A program made the position numbers and the translations under genes. A DNA stretch of 64,000 bases from Frisingicoccus sp009929615 (GTDB lineage Bacteria > Bacillota > Clostridia > Lachnospirales > Lachnospiraceae), in NCBI GenBank assembly GCA_028692275.1, contig JAQUXR010000009.1, positions 19,437 through 83,436 of the forward strand. Reading direction: 5' to 3'. Of the stretch, positions 7,975 to 16,498 are shown piece after piece. Position 1 is the stretch's first letter. Each line of letters opens with the position of its first letter. Under the pieces are notes generated by a model. It was not told the DNA's origin. It made no database searches and worked only from the letters and a program-made list of their open reading frames with translations.

Positions 7975-8052
7975 TTTACACAAATTTTACACAGTTTCTT
8001 CAAGGCTCCTTCACAAATTGACCATTTTTCTTTCATATTTTCATGGCATAAT
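7975..8052 (+). promoter_or_regulatory. Pho-box-like array and promoter of the polyphosphate polymerase operon
   Basis: Six hexamers occur at exact 11-bp steps: TTTACA (7975), TTTACA (7986), TCTTCA (7997), CCTTCA (8008), TGACCA (8019) and CTTTCA (8030). The first two match the PhoP-box form TTWACA-N5-TTWACA. The -10 CATAAT (8047-8052) starts 12 bases after the last hexamer and there is no good -35, so the promoter looks activator-dependent. Its distal half matches the promoter at 2574-2617. PhoP control of polyphosphate synthesis is biologically sensible but inferred. Confidence 0.68.
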
Positions 8053-8092
8053 CAAATGCATATTAAGAAAAATGTAAGGAAAGAGGCGACTT

Positions 8093-8815
8093 ATGGAAAA
8101 GATTCAGGAAGTATTCAAGCGATACGAGAAAAAATATCTCCTGACGGATGAGCAGTATAAAGCACTGCAAAAGGTGGTGGGCAACAGGCTCATATTGGAT
8201 GAATTTGGAAAGCATACGATTTGCAATATTTATTTTGATACGCCGAATTATGAATTGATTCGGACATCTATTGAGAAGCCACATTATAAAGAAAAACTTC
8301 GCCTGAGGAGTTATGGTGTTCCGAAGGTGTATAGTCAGGTATTTATTGAATTGAAAAAGAAATTTGATGGTATCGTATATAAGCGTCGGGTACCAATGTG
8401 TCTGGCAGATGCCGAAAAGTATCTTTATGAAGGGCGAAGACCGTCGGAAACCTCTCAGATTATTCAGGAAGTCGATTGGTTTGTAAAATTCTATCAGCCG
8501 AAACCGACAGTTTTTCTGGGGTATGACAGGATGGCCTATTTTGGACGGGAACAGGAAGAATTTCGGGTGACTTTTGATACGAATATCCGTTATAGAGAGG
8601 AAAAACTTCATCTGGCAGAGGGAGATGCGGGCGAATTGTTGATGAAGGATGGAACTGTTTTGATGGAAGTAAAAATACCAGACAGCATGCCTTTCTGGTT
8701 TGGTCATATTTTATCGGATTTGGGGATTTTCCCAATTTCATTTTCAAAGTACGGGGATTATTATAAGCAGAATGTGACGCATTTGTTTGAGGAGGGTATT
8801 TTGTATGCTGGATAG
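8093..8815 (+). CDS. polyphosphate polymerase domain protein (VTC family)
   Basis: A 240-residue VTC-type catalytic tunnel domain. Basic and acidic tunnel residues are visible: RYEKKYLL (10-17), RLRSYG (70-75), IELKKKFDG (85-93), KRR (97-99), and late FDTNIRYR and MEVKIP. The yeast VTC4 homologue makes polyphosphate from ATP; a bacterial role in polyphosphate synthesis is likely but not proven here. No membrane segment is present; the next gene, overlapping by 11 bases, encodes a DUF4956 membrane protein that often accompanies VTC proteins and may anchor it. The Pho-box-like array directly upstream supports phosphate control. Confidence 0.88.
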   Translation: MEKIQEVFKRYEKKYLLTDEQYKALQKVVGNRLILDEFGKHTICNIYFDTPNYELIRTSIEKPHYKEKLRLRSYGVPKVYSQVFIELKKKFDGIVYKRRVPMCLADAEKYLYEGRRPSETSQIIQEVDWFVKFYQPKPTVFLGYDRMAYFGREQEEFRVTFDTNIRYREEKLHLAEGDAGELLMKDGTVLMEVKIPDSMPFWFGHILSDLGIFPISFSKYGDYYKQNVTHLFEEGILYAG

Positions 8816-9479
8816 TATTTTATCGTTATCAACGGCGGGGCTGACGGTGCCGGAATTTGTATTTTGTACGGTGTTTTCTATTATTTTTGGTGTCATTATT
8901 GCAGTGGTGCATATGTATAAAAATAATTATTCGAGAAATTTTATTTTAACATTAATATTGCTGCCGATTATCGTGCAGACGGTCATTATGCTGGTAAATG
9001 GCAATCTTGGAACAGGTGTGGCTGTCGCAGGAGCTTTCAGTCTGGTACGTTTTCGTTCGGTACCGGGAAATTCGAGAGAGATTGCCAGCATATTTCTTGC
9101 AATGGCCGTAGGACTGGCAACGGGTATGGGATATGTTGCAATTGGCGGCATGCTCGTGGTGGTTATCAGTATCGTCATGCTCATTGTGGCAAATCTTCCG
9201 GTAGATAAGAAGAGTCAGTGCATAAGAGATTTAAAGATTACGATTCCGGAAAATTTGGATTATGAAGGTATTTTTGATGACCTTTTTTCGGAATATACGG
9301 CTCGGAACGAACTGCTTCGGGTAAAAACCGTGAATATGGGAAGTCTTTATGAACTTCATTATCATGTTATGATGCGAGGCGATAAAAGCGAGAAGAAATT
9401 TCTGGATGAATTAAGATGCCGGAATGGCAATTTAACAATTGTATGCGGCAGGGTGCCTGAAGAACGGGAATCCTTATAG
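8805..9479 (+). CDS. DUF4956 membrane protein
   Basis: A 224-residue protein with about four membrane segments in the first 140 residues and a soluble C-terminal domain. The conserved FSLVRFRSVPG and AMAVGLATGMGY blocks are characteristic of DUF4956, a family that co-occurs with VTC polyphosphate polymerases. Function is unknown; a channel or membrane anchor for the polymerase is plausible. ATG 8805 is chosen because GGAGGG sits 8 bases upstream. The start overlaps the end of the VTC gene, indicating translational coupling. Confidence 0.85.
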   Translation: MLDSILSLSTAGLTVPEFVFCTVFSIIFGVIIAVVHMYKNNYSRNFILTLILLPIIVQTVIMLVNGNLGTGVAVAGAFSLVRFRSVPGNSREIASIFLAMAVGLATGMGYVAIGGMLVVVISIVMLIVANLPVDKKSQCIRDLKITIPENLDYEGIFDDLFSEYTARNELLRVKTVNMGSLYELHYHVMMRGDKSEKKFLDELRCRNGNLTIVCGRVPEERESL

Positions 9480-9497
9480 AATGGAAGGGGCAATTAT

Positions 9498-11375
9498 ATG
9501 AAACGAAGTAAAATAGGTGTTGTAGTGCTGACAGGAACGATGATTTTATCGTTGCTTGGCGGTTGCAGTTCAAGGACAGAAAGCAGCGACGAAGGCCGGG
9601 TTACAGAAACCGGAATTATTACAGAGGATACTTCAGAAACCGCGGCCGCTGTCATAGAAACAACTTCTGCAGCGATGACAGGGGATTATGATGAAGAGGA
9701 CCTGGATGACAGCTGGTCTGAGGCGAATGCAACAAAAATCGAATGCAAAGAGGATTCGATAACGGTTACAGGAAATGGTGCTCAGGCAGAGCAGTCCGTT
9801 GTGAAAATTACTCAGGCAGGAACTTATGTTATCAGTGGAACTTTGAAGGATGGGCAGATTCAGGTGGATGCAGATAAAGAGGACATGGTACATATTATTT
9901 TAAATGGTATCACAGCCAGCTCAAGTACAAGTTCTGTGATTAATGGGATACAGAGTGAGAAAATCATTCTGACTCTGGCAGAAGGAACAACAAATACGTT
10001 TAGCGACGGAGCATCCTATGTGTATGAAGATGATACAACAGATGAACCGAATGCCTGCATTTTCAGCAAGGATGATATTTCGATTAATGGAAAAGGCACG
10101 CTGATTGTCACTGGAAATTACGAGGACGGTATCCGCAGTAAGGACGATTTGAAAATCGTAGATGGTATTCTTGATGTTACTGCCTTACAGAATGGAATTA
10201 AAGGAAAAGATTCAGTAAGCATTAAAGATGGAGAAATTCAGATTAATGCGGGTACAGATGGAATTAAATCGAACAATGCAGAGGAAACAGATAAGGGTTA
10301 TGTCATTTTAGATGGAGGCACTTATAATATTACAGCTTCCCAGGATGGTGTGCAGGCTGAAACAGTGCTTCAAATCAATGGAGGATCGGGCAATATTACA
10401 ACCGGTGGGGGCAGTGCCAATGCAAGTTATGACACCAGCGGTCAGGTCAATGAAAACTGGGGACAGTGGGGCGGCGAAAAGCCTGCTGCAACCACAGAGG
10501 AAACCGAATCAGATAGTGCAAAGGCTTTAAAAGCAGGGACAGCCCTTTATTTAAATGGTGGCGAATTTACCATAGATTCTTCCGATGATAGTGTTCATTG
10601 TAATGGAGATGTTGAAATTCAAGGTGGAATATTTACCATGGATTCCGGAGATGATGGTATCCATGCCGATAATCAGCTTTTGATTAGAGATGGCATGATT
10701 ACTATTAACAAGTCTTATGAGGGCCTGGAAGGACTGACAGTTGAAATTCAAGGCGGAAATATGGATATAACAGTTGCCGATGATGGTGTAAACTCTGCCG
10801 GTGGTACAGATACAGCGATGGAGGGTCGATCGGGAGAAAATGGTTTCGCTTCGGGAAGTGACAGCTGGGTACGTATCAGTGGTGGAGAATTGTATGTCAA
10901 TGCTACCGGAGATGGCCTGGATTCAAATGGAAATCTTTACGTGGAGGGCGGTGTTATTACTGTAGAAGGCCCGGAAAATTCAGGTAATGGTACGCTGGAT
11001 TATGGTGGCACAGCAGAGATTACAGGTGGTACCTTCATAGGTGTGGGCAACTCAGGAATGGCTATGGGCTTCAGTGATTCTTCAAGCCAGTATTCTGCAG
11101 TGGTGGTTTCTGATGGAAATATGGTAGCAGGAACATCTGTAACTGTCAATGACAGCACGGGTAAAGAGCTCTTCAGTCTGACACCGAAAAAATCCTATAA
11201 CTGTATCCAGATTAGTTCTTCAGAGCTGGTATCCGGTGAAACATATCAGATAACCTATGGAGATGGAACAACTGCAGAAGTAACCCTGGACGGCATTGCA
11301 ACATGGAGTGGCAGCGGTGCCGGCGGCATGGGAGGAATGACCAAAGGAGGTATGGGCGGCGGTCCGGGTCATTGA
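9498..11375 (+). CDS. carbohydrate-binding domain lipoprotein (Cthe_2159-like beta-helix)
   Basis: A 625-residue predicted lipoprotein with lipobox LLGGC (Cys23), an acidic Ser/Thr/Glu-rich linker to about residue 75, then many repeats of the form GGxxxIxxxxDGIxS typical of a right-handed parallel beta-helix. It resembles Cthe_2159-type proteins, which bind cellulose and acidic polysaccharides and may be lyase-like. The C-terminus is very rich in Gly and Met (GGMGGMTKGGMGGG). It is the third gene of the VTC-DUF4956 operon, 18 bases after it, an association seen in other Firmicutes but unexplained. Surface location is inferred from the lipobox. Confidence 0.85.
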   Translation: MKRSKIGVVVLTGTMILSLLGGCSSRTESSDEGRVTETGIITEDTSETAAAVIETTSAAMTGDYDEEDLDDSWSEANATKIECKEDSITVTGNGAQAEQSVVKITQAGTYVISGTLKDGQIQVDADKEDMVHIILNGITASSSTSSVINGIQSEKIILTLAEGTTNTFSDGASYVYEDDTTDEPNACIFSKDDISINGKGTLIVTGNYEDGIRSKDDLKIVDGILDVTALQNGIKGKDSVSIKDGEIQINAGTDGIKSNNAEETDKGYVILDGGTYNITASQDGVQAETVLQINGGSGNITTGGGSANASYDTSGQVNENWGQWGGEKPAATTEETESDSAKALKAGTALYLNGGEFTIDSSDDSVHCNGDVEIQGGIFTMDSGDDGIHADNQLLIRDGMITINKSYEGLEGLTVEIQGGNMDITVADDGVNSAGGTDTAMEGRSGENGFASGSDSWVRISGGELYVNATGDGLDSNGNLYVEGGVITVEGPENSGNGTLDYGGTAEITGGTFIGVGNSGMAMGFSDSSSQYSAVVVSDGNMVAGTSVTVNDSTGKELFSLTPKKSYNCIQISSSELVSGETYQITYGDGTTAEVTLDGIATWSGSGAGGMGGMTKGGMGGGPGH

Positions 11376-11437
11376 CAGAAATTTTCAGATTCAATATAAT
11401 GAATGTAACATTTTATATATTTGGGGAAGGGGAACCT

Positions 11438-11947
11438 ATGTCAGAAAAAACATTTTTTATTGCGGATACCCATTTTGGGCACGAAGCAATGATTCGATTT
11501 GAAAATCGGCCCTTTGAGAATACGGCGGATATGGAAGCAAAGCTTATTCAAAACTGGAATGAAACGGTGGGAGAAGAGGACCGGGTTTTTGTCTTGGGAG
11601 ATTTTGCATTTGGAGATAAGGAAGAAGTCACCAGATTGTGCCAGGCATTAAACGGAAAAAAAACACTGGTCCTCGGCAATCACGACCATCAGTCACCGGA
11701 ATGGTACCGAAGCTGTGGGTTTGACGAGGCCAGTGCATGGCCAATCATTATAGAAGGATTCTGGATATTATCCCATGAACCTTTATATATTAATGCGAAT
11801 ATGCCCTATGCGAATATCTACGGGCATGTCCATAGTAATCCAACATACAAGGATTATTGCAGCCAGTCCATCTGCGTCTGTGTTGAGCGGATAGATTACC
11901 GGCCGGTAAATTTTGAAGAAATTAAAGCAAAGGTACTCGGTGCCTAA
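11438..11947 (+). CDS. calcineurin-like metallophosphoesterase
   Basis: A 169-residue single-domain phosphoesterase with the whole metal-site pattern: DTHFGHE near the N-terminus, GDFAFGD, GNHDH, SHEPLY and YGHVHSN. The substrate is unknown; such small enzymes are hydrolases of phosphomono- or diesters in the cytoplasm. ATG 11438 is preceded by a purine-rich ggggaagggga stretch; the frame extends upstream into the previous gene without a good ribosome site. It follows the beta-helix lipoprotein by 62 bases and may belong to the same transcript. Its stop overlaps the convergent minus-strand gene. Confidence 0.85.
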   Translation: MSEKTFFIADTHFGHEAMIRFENRPFENTADMEAKLIQNWNETVGEEDRVFVLGDFAFGDKEEVTRLCQALNGKKTLVLGNHDHQSPEWYRSCGFDEASAWPIIIEGFWILSHEPLYINANMPYANIYGHVHSNPTYKDYCSQSICVCVERIDYRPVNFEEIKAKVLGA

Positions 11948-12360
11948 GCTTCTGTTTTAGAATCATCCTCTGGTTTTACAGACTCTGTTTTCGGACGAGC
12001 CTTGGAAGTGGAGGATGGTTTTTTTGCATCCTTGTTTTCATCGACGAGTTCACGTGCGACCATGAAAGGATGCTGTTTCCGGTACATACGCTCCTGGCTT
12101 GCTTTTATCTTAGCTTCGTGAGCACGTTCCTTCGCTTCATATTCCGGGCTGCCGGGTTTTGGTTCGCCGGATTTTTCACGGTAAGCCATAAAGAACATAA
12201 CGGCAGATAAAAGGCAGATAGCCATACCTCCCGGATGTCCGTTGGTGGTTATATATCTATAGAGTAATATAATACCAAGAACTGAACAGACAATAGCAAG
12301 AATCTTTAATGTCATCAGCCATTGTTCATGTCTTTTTAATTTCATTTGTGTATCATCCAT
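11944..12360 (-). CDS. small membrane protein with charged tail, unknown function
   Basis: A 138-residue protein with a basic N-terminus, two membrane segments at about residues 17-36 and 43-60, then a long Lys/Glu-rich, probably disordered tail containing AKERAHEAKIKASQERMYRK. Not recognised as a named family. It overlaps the convergent phosphoesterase gene by four bases at the 3' end. A GTAGG sequence upstream of the start could serve as ribosome site. The tail is likely cytoplasmic. Confidence 0.65.
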   Translation of the reverse strand: MDDTQMKLKRHEQWLMTLKILAIVCSVLGIILLYRYITTNGHPGGMAICLLSAVMFFMAYREKSGEPKPGSPEYEAKERAHEAKIKASQERMYRKQHPFMVARELVDENKDAKKPSSTSKARPKTESVKPEDDSKTEA

Positions 12361-12526
12361 ATATTAAACCTACTTTCTTAAGCGTTACCTAATATTATAA
12401 GCTATAAAGGGGAAATCTTCAATAGATAAATTTTTGACAAGTCCTTTTATGAGGTATTCCATGTATTCATTTAATGTGGTAAAATGTTGGCAAAGGACAG
12501 GAATTTTTAGAAAAGAGGTAGGGCGG

Positions 12527-13894
12527 ATGAAGATGTATATTCCGGAAGAAGCGGAAATAATTATACGGGAACTGATGGCCGCCGGATTTGAGGCTTATGC
12601 TGTTGGTGGCTGTGTCCGCGATAGTATTTTAGGACGAGTACCAGAGGATTGGGATATTACGACTTCGGCCAGGCCGGAGCAGGTAAAGAAAATTTTTCCA
12701 AGAACGGTAGACACGGGGATTGAGCATGGCACAGTGACCGTATTAATGGAAGAAGGACAGTTTGAGGTGACGACTTACCGAATCGATGGAGAGTATGAGG
12801 ACCATCGTCATCCGAAGGAAGTGGCATTTACAGCCAGCCTCGAGGAGGATTTGAAACGCCGGGATTTTACCATTAATGCTATGGCCTATAATTCGGTATC
12901 CGGGCTGGTGGATATATTTCATGGAATGGAAGATTTAAAGAATCACAGAATTTGCTGTGTGGGGAAACCGGAAGAACGATTCGAGGAAGATGCTTTGAGA
13001 ATTTTAAGAGCCATTCGATTCTCTGCCCAGCTGGATTTTGAGATTGATAAAGATACGGAAAAGGCCATGCAGACGGGGGCTCCGACTTTGGCCGATATAA
13101 GTGCAGAGCGCATTCGTGTAGAACTGGTGAAGCTTCTCGTTTCGGACCATCCGGAGAAGATTCATAAGGCGTGGAAATTGGGACTGACAAAGATTGTTCT
13201 CCCCGAATATGATGGGATTGTCGGGGTGGCACAGCATACACCGAATCACATCTATGATGTGGAAAAACATACCCTTATTGCCTTGGAGAATATTTCGGCA
13301 GAGCCGATTCTTCGGTGGACGATGCTCCTGCATGATTTTGGAAAGCCGGTAGTGAAAAAAACCGATGGAGACCGGGATATTTTCTATAAGCATCCGGAAG
13401 CCAGTGCGGTAATGGCTAGAAAGATTATGAAACGGTTGAAATTCGACAACTATACAGCAGACAGAGTGTGCCGTCTGGTGAAATGGCATGGATTGAAATA
13501 CTTCCCGGAGGAGGCCAGTGTGCGGAGAGCATTAAACCGGGTGGGCCGGGATATTTTTGATTGGTTCATTCTCGTCCAGCAGGCAGATATTTCAGCTAAG
13601 AATCCGGAAGTTGTACCGGGAAAACTGGAACTTCTGCGGCAAAAAGAAGAAGTTTATCATCAGATTATTGAACGTGGAGACTGCTTTGAGGTAAAGTCAC
13701 TGGCGGTTAATGGCAGGGATTTGATACAGGCGGGCATTCCTCAGGGACCCACTGTCGGTGCCGTATTAGAACGGTTAGTTGAGCTGGTTATCGATGACCA
13801 GTCTTTAAATACAAAAGCCAAACTTTTGGAGCTTGGCCTTCAGGTAAAGGATGACCCGACGATTTTTGATGAAAAGGATTATTTCTTTTCTTAG
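12527..13894 (+). CDS. cca: CCA tRNA nucleotidyltransferase with HD domain
   Basis: A 455-residue class II nucleotidyltransferase. The head contains AVGGCVRD (residues 25-32) and the catalytic pair Asp41/Asp43 in EDWDITTSA, followed by RRDFTINAMAY and EDALRILRAIRFSAQ neck motifs. An HD phosphohydrolase domain follows (TMLLHDFGKP, about residues 264-273). It adds or repairs the CCA end of tRNA; the related poly(A) polymerase activity cannot be ruled out. ATG 12527 is chosen for the GAGGT 7 bases upstream; the frame extends further but without a ribosome site. Convergent with the MocR-type regulator, overlapping by four bases. Confidence 0.9.
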   Translation: MKMYIPEEAEIIIRELMAAGFEAYAVGGCVRDSILGRVPEDWDITTSARPEQVKKIFPRTVDTGIEHGTVTVLMEEGQFEVTTYRIDGEYEDHRHPKEVAFTASLEEDLKRRDFTINAMAYNSVSGLVDIFHGMEDLKNHRICCVGKPEERFEEDALRILRAIRFSAQLDFEIDKDTEKAMQTGAPTLADISAERIRVELVKLLVSDHPEKIHKAWKLGLTKIVLPEYDGIVGVAQHTPNHIYDVEKHTLIALENISAEPILRWTMLLHDFGKPVVKKTDGDRDIFYKHPEASAVMARKIMKRLKFDNYTADRVCRLVKWHGLKYFPEEASVRRALNRVGRDIFDWFILVQQADISAKNPEVVPGKLELLRQKEEVYHQIIERGDCFEVKSLAVNGRDLIQAGIPQGPTVGAVLERLVELVIDDQSLNTKAKLLELGLQVKDDPTIFDEKDYFFS

Positions 13895-15285
13895 ACCATC
13901 CAAAGGTTATATAAGGTCGATATATGTGTTATAAAGTCTTCCGGAGCAATACCGGCAAAGCCTAGAAGAAGCTGATTTTCAGGACAATGGGCCGGAGAAA
14001 TATAATGAGCTTTTGGAGAATGTATTTTTATACCTGCAATTTCAGCGCTTTTCAGTAATTCGTTATTGGAAAGCGTTGTTTTTATATTAAGGAGAATATG
14101 AAGGCCTGCCTGGCTTCCGACAATTTCAGCTTTATTTCCAAAGACCTTCCGAATGGCATCCGTAAAGGCTTTTTGTTTTTTTCGATATAAGGTTCTCAGG
14201 CGGTTCAGGTGTTTTTTATAACTTCCATCAGAGATGAATTCAGCCAGTGCAAACTGGGTTATCTGGGAAACGCCCACATTATATCGCTGATAATATTTTT
14301 TATAGAGAGGCAGAAGGGCTTCCGGCAAGACAATGTATGCGGTACGGAGCGCAGGCGATAATGATTTTGAAAAGGTTCCAATATAAATGGTGTTTCCATG
14401 GGTGTCCAGGGAATACATAGACGGGATGGGGTTGGTGTAATAGCGCAATTCACTGTCGTAGTCATCTTCGATGATGTAGGAATCTGTTTCAAAGGCCCAC
14501 TGAAGGAGCTGGTTTCTTTTCTGGATGGAAAGAACACAGCCGGTAGGAAACTGATGGGATGGTGTTAGATATAAAAGTGCGGCATTGCTCTCACGAACCT
14601 GTGTTAAAGAGACCCCATCCGATTCCAGGGAAACAGGGTGGATATGATAGCCATGATTTTCAAAAACATTCCGGGTGGCATCATAGCCGGGATTTTCTAT
14701 TGCGAGAATCTTGGAAGAATCCAGGAAAAGCTGGCACAATATCTCCATGGAATAGGGATGACCGGAGGTAATGATGACTTGCTCCGGTTTGCATCGGACA
14801 TCCCGGGACTGGTACAGATAGTCGGTTATTGCCTGGCGAAGCACATATTCTCCCTGACGTTCCGGATAGGTATTAACGGGGCGAAGAGCCATTTGGTCCA
14901 GAGCTTTGGAAATATATTTTTTCCACTGGTTATAGGGAAAGAGAGAATTATCAAAAGAGCCGTATTCGAAATTGACCTGAAAAGATGGTGCAGGCACAGG
15001 CGGTGAGGCAATGGGCAGCGGGGGAACTGTTGTGAGAATGCCATCGGTGGCAATATCATTGACAATAAAGCCACTTCCCCTTCGGGCGGTGATGTAACCT
15101 TCGGCAAGGAGCTGTTCATAAGCGGCAGTGACCGTGTTCCGGCTGACGGATAATTCTAAAGCCAGTGATCGGGTGGCGGGAAGCCGATCTCCGGCATGAT
15201 AGCGGTGTGAGGTAATATCTTCGCTGATGTGTTGATAAATTTGTTTACTGAGGGGTTCTTTTTTTCTGGAATCTATTATTATCAT
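13891..15285 (-). CDS. MocR/PdxR-type transcriptional regulator with aminotransferase domain
   Basis: A 464-residue fusion of an N-terminal GntR winged helix (residues about 10-75; SRNTVTAAYEQL helix) and a class I aminotransferase-like domain with the PLP lysine in GTFSKSLSP. Such MocR proteins use PLP as a sensor; PdxR members control vitamin B6 synthesis. ATG 15285 is chosen for AGGAG about 7 bases upstream. It is divergent from a PNPOx-like gene, and repeats in between look like its operators, so regulation of both genes is likely. The ligand and target pathway are inferred. Confidence 0.88.
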   Translation of the reverse strand: MIIIDSRKKEPLSKQIYQHISEDITSHRYHAGDRLPATRSLALELSVSRNTVTAAYEQLLAEGYITARRGSGFIVNDIATDGILTTVPPLPIASPPVPAPSFQVNFEYGSFDNSLFPYNQWKKYISKALDQMALRPVNTYPERQGEYVLRQAITDYLYQSRDVRCKPEQVIITSGHPYSMEILCQLFLDSSKILAIENPGYDATRNVFENHGYHIHPVSLESDGVSLTQVRESNAALLYLTPSHQFPTGCVLSIQKRNQLLQWAFETDSYIIEDDYDSELRYYTNPIPSMYSLDTHGNTIYIGTFSKSLSPALRTAYIVLPEALLPLYKKYYQRYNVGVSQITQFALAEFISDGSYKKHLNRLRTLYRKKQKAFTDAIRKVFGNKAEIVGSQAGLHILLNIKTTLSNNELLKSAEIAGIKIHSPKAHYISPAHCPENQLLLGFAGIAPEDFITHISTLYNLWMV

Positions 15286-15315
15286 AAGGCTTCTCCTAAT
15301 TATAAGGTATATTTT

Positions 15316-15367
15316 AAATTGGCACTCTAAAAAAATAAGAAATTGGAACTTTTCACAAGTCCAATTT
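15316..15367. promoter_or_regulatory. probable MocR operator repeats in divergent promoter region
   Basis: Two direct repeats, AAATTGGCACTC (15316-15327) and AAATTGGAACTT (15340-15351), lie 24 bases apart, and an inverted copy AAGTCCAATTT follows at 15357-15367. Direct repeats plus an inverted copy in the intergenic region are the usual MocR arrangement. A possible -10 for the rightward gene lies at about 15373-15381. Confidence 0.6.
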
Positions 15368-15423
15368 GAGTATATCATAAAATCAGAGAAGGTCAAAAGT
15401 ATTATTTAAAGGAGAGATATCAT

Positions 15424-15888
15424 ATGAGAAGAAAAGACAGAGAGATTAAAGACTTGGAAATGATTAAGGAGATTATGGCAAAGTGCGATTGCGTGCGTCT
15501 TGGATTTCAGGATGCAGAAGGCTTGTATATTGTGCCTTTGAATTTTGGCTTCACAGAAGAAGATGGCGAATGGACGATTTACTGCCATGGAGCCGCTGCC
15601 GGAAGAAAGGGCGATTGTATCCGGGAGAGTGGATATGCGGCCTTTGAGATGGATACCAAGCATGAACTGGTTACCGGGGAAGCAGCTTGTAAATATTCTT
15701 ATTTATATGAAAGCATTATTGGCGATGGAACGATTGAAATGATAGAAGATATTGAAGAGAAGAAAGCCGGTCTTGAAATCGTTATGAATCACTATGATAA
15801 AGGTGACTGGGAATTTAACGAAATGATACTTAAAATGGTAGGTGTCTTTAAACTTAAGGTTAAAAACCTGAGCTGTAAAGCACATTAA
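15424..15888 (+). CDS. pyridoxamine 5'-phosphate oxidase family (NimA-like) flavoprotein
   Basis: A 154-residue split-barrel protein of the PNPOx-like/NimA type. It shows the short helical N-terminus, CVRLGFQDAEGLYIVPLNFGF strand pair, and the conserved HGAAAGRKGDCIRES and YAAFEMD blocks. These proteins bind FMN or heme and are often annotated as nitroimidazole-resistance or pyridoxamine oxidase-like; real substrate unknown. GGAGAG precedes the ATG. It is transcribed divergently from the MocR regulator and is the likely regulated target. Monocistronic, ending at a strong bidirectional terminator. Confidence 0.82.
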   Translation: MRRKDREIKDLEMIKEIMAKCDCVRLGFQDAEGLYIVPLNFGFTEEDGEWTIYCHGAAAGRKGDCIRESGYAAFEMDTKHELVTGEAACKYSYLYESIIGDGTIEMIEDIEEKKAGLEIVMNHYDKGDWEFNEMILKMVGVFKLKVKNLSCKAH

Positions 15889-15895
15889 TAAACAT

Positions 15896-15939
15896 AAAAA
15901 AAGAAATTCTGTCTCAACTAGGACAGAATTTCTTTTTTT
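15896..15939. terminator. bidirectional terminator
   Basis: An 11-bp perfect stem GAAATTCTGTC (15903-15913) with GACAGAATTTC (15922-15932) is flanked by A-run and T-run, serving both convergent genes. Confidence 0.9.
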
Positions 15940-16411
15940 ATTTGCCTGAAATTTTATTCTTCATTCTCTGGAAAAATCCAACTTTTGGCGGAGCTGTCAG
16001 TGCAGGGCCTCTTAAGCTCTTAACACTTACAATATACATACCGCTGACCATCGCTTTAACCTCCTGTTTTACAGGAATTAAATCGTAAATCTTATCATCA
16101 GCGATGAGGGTCATAATTCTAGGACCAACTTTAGCTTTTACAATCGGTACTTTCGTACGGCGCATCAGTTTCGGTGTGGAATCTATGACAATTTTTGGTA
16201 AGCCAGATTCAGTCATCTTTAATCTTTTCTTGTCAATGACCAGCATAGTCATCGGCTGAGCAGCGGCATCAATCTGCTGTTGTGCAGATTCAGCTTTCTT
16301 TTGCTGCTTGTTTCCCCAAAATGCAAGAACACCAAGGGCAATCAGAATGACCACGAGGATGACAATCAAAACAATGCTGACTGTTGACATAAGTAGTGCT
16401 ACAGGTATCAT
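15938..16411 (-). CDS. single-pass membrane protein of unknown function
   Basis: A 157-residue protein with one strong membrane segment at about residues 8-32, a short Lys/Gln-rich linker and a soluble basic domain with beta-like stretches (TMLVIDKKRLKM, IMTLIADDKIYDLIPV). Not recognised as a named family. AAAGGAGG lies 9 bases before ATG 16411. The soluble domain is probably cytoplasmic given the positive residues after the segment. It is downstream of the acyltransferase gene on the same strand (88-base gap) and may be transcribed with it. Confidence 0.65.
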   Translation of the reverse strand: MIPVALLMSTVSIVLIVILVVILIALGVLAFWGNKQQKKAESAQQQIDAAAQPMTMLVIDKKRLKMTESGLPKIVIDSTPKLMRRTKVPIVKAKVGPRIMTLIADDKIYDLIPVKQEVKAMVSGMYIVSVKSLRGPALTAPPKVGFFQRMKNKISGK

Positions 16412-16498
16412 CGTCTGCTTCCTCCTTTAAAATTCAATCATTGTCCATTGTAACATGCTTTGCCCTAAAAATGAATAGTAAAAATGAAAGAATTTGGT

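Noticed and set aside
8063..8707. 214-codon open frame on the minus strand opposite the VTC gene
   Set aside because: It is antisense to a clearly conserved protein, lacks a ribosome site and has an implausible composition rich in Phe, Ile and His.
11303..11437. Extended start of the phosphoesterase overlapping the beta-helix lipoprotein
   Set aside because: The added residues are basic and non-conserved, and the calcineurin-type N-terminus begins right after ATG 11438.
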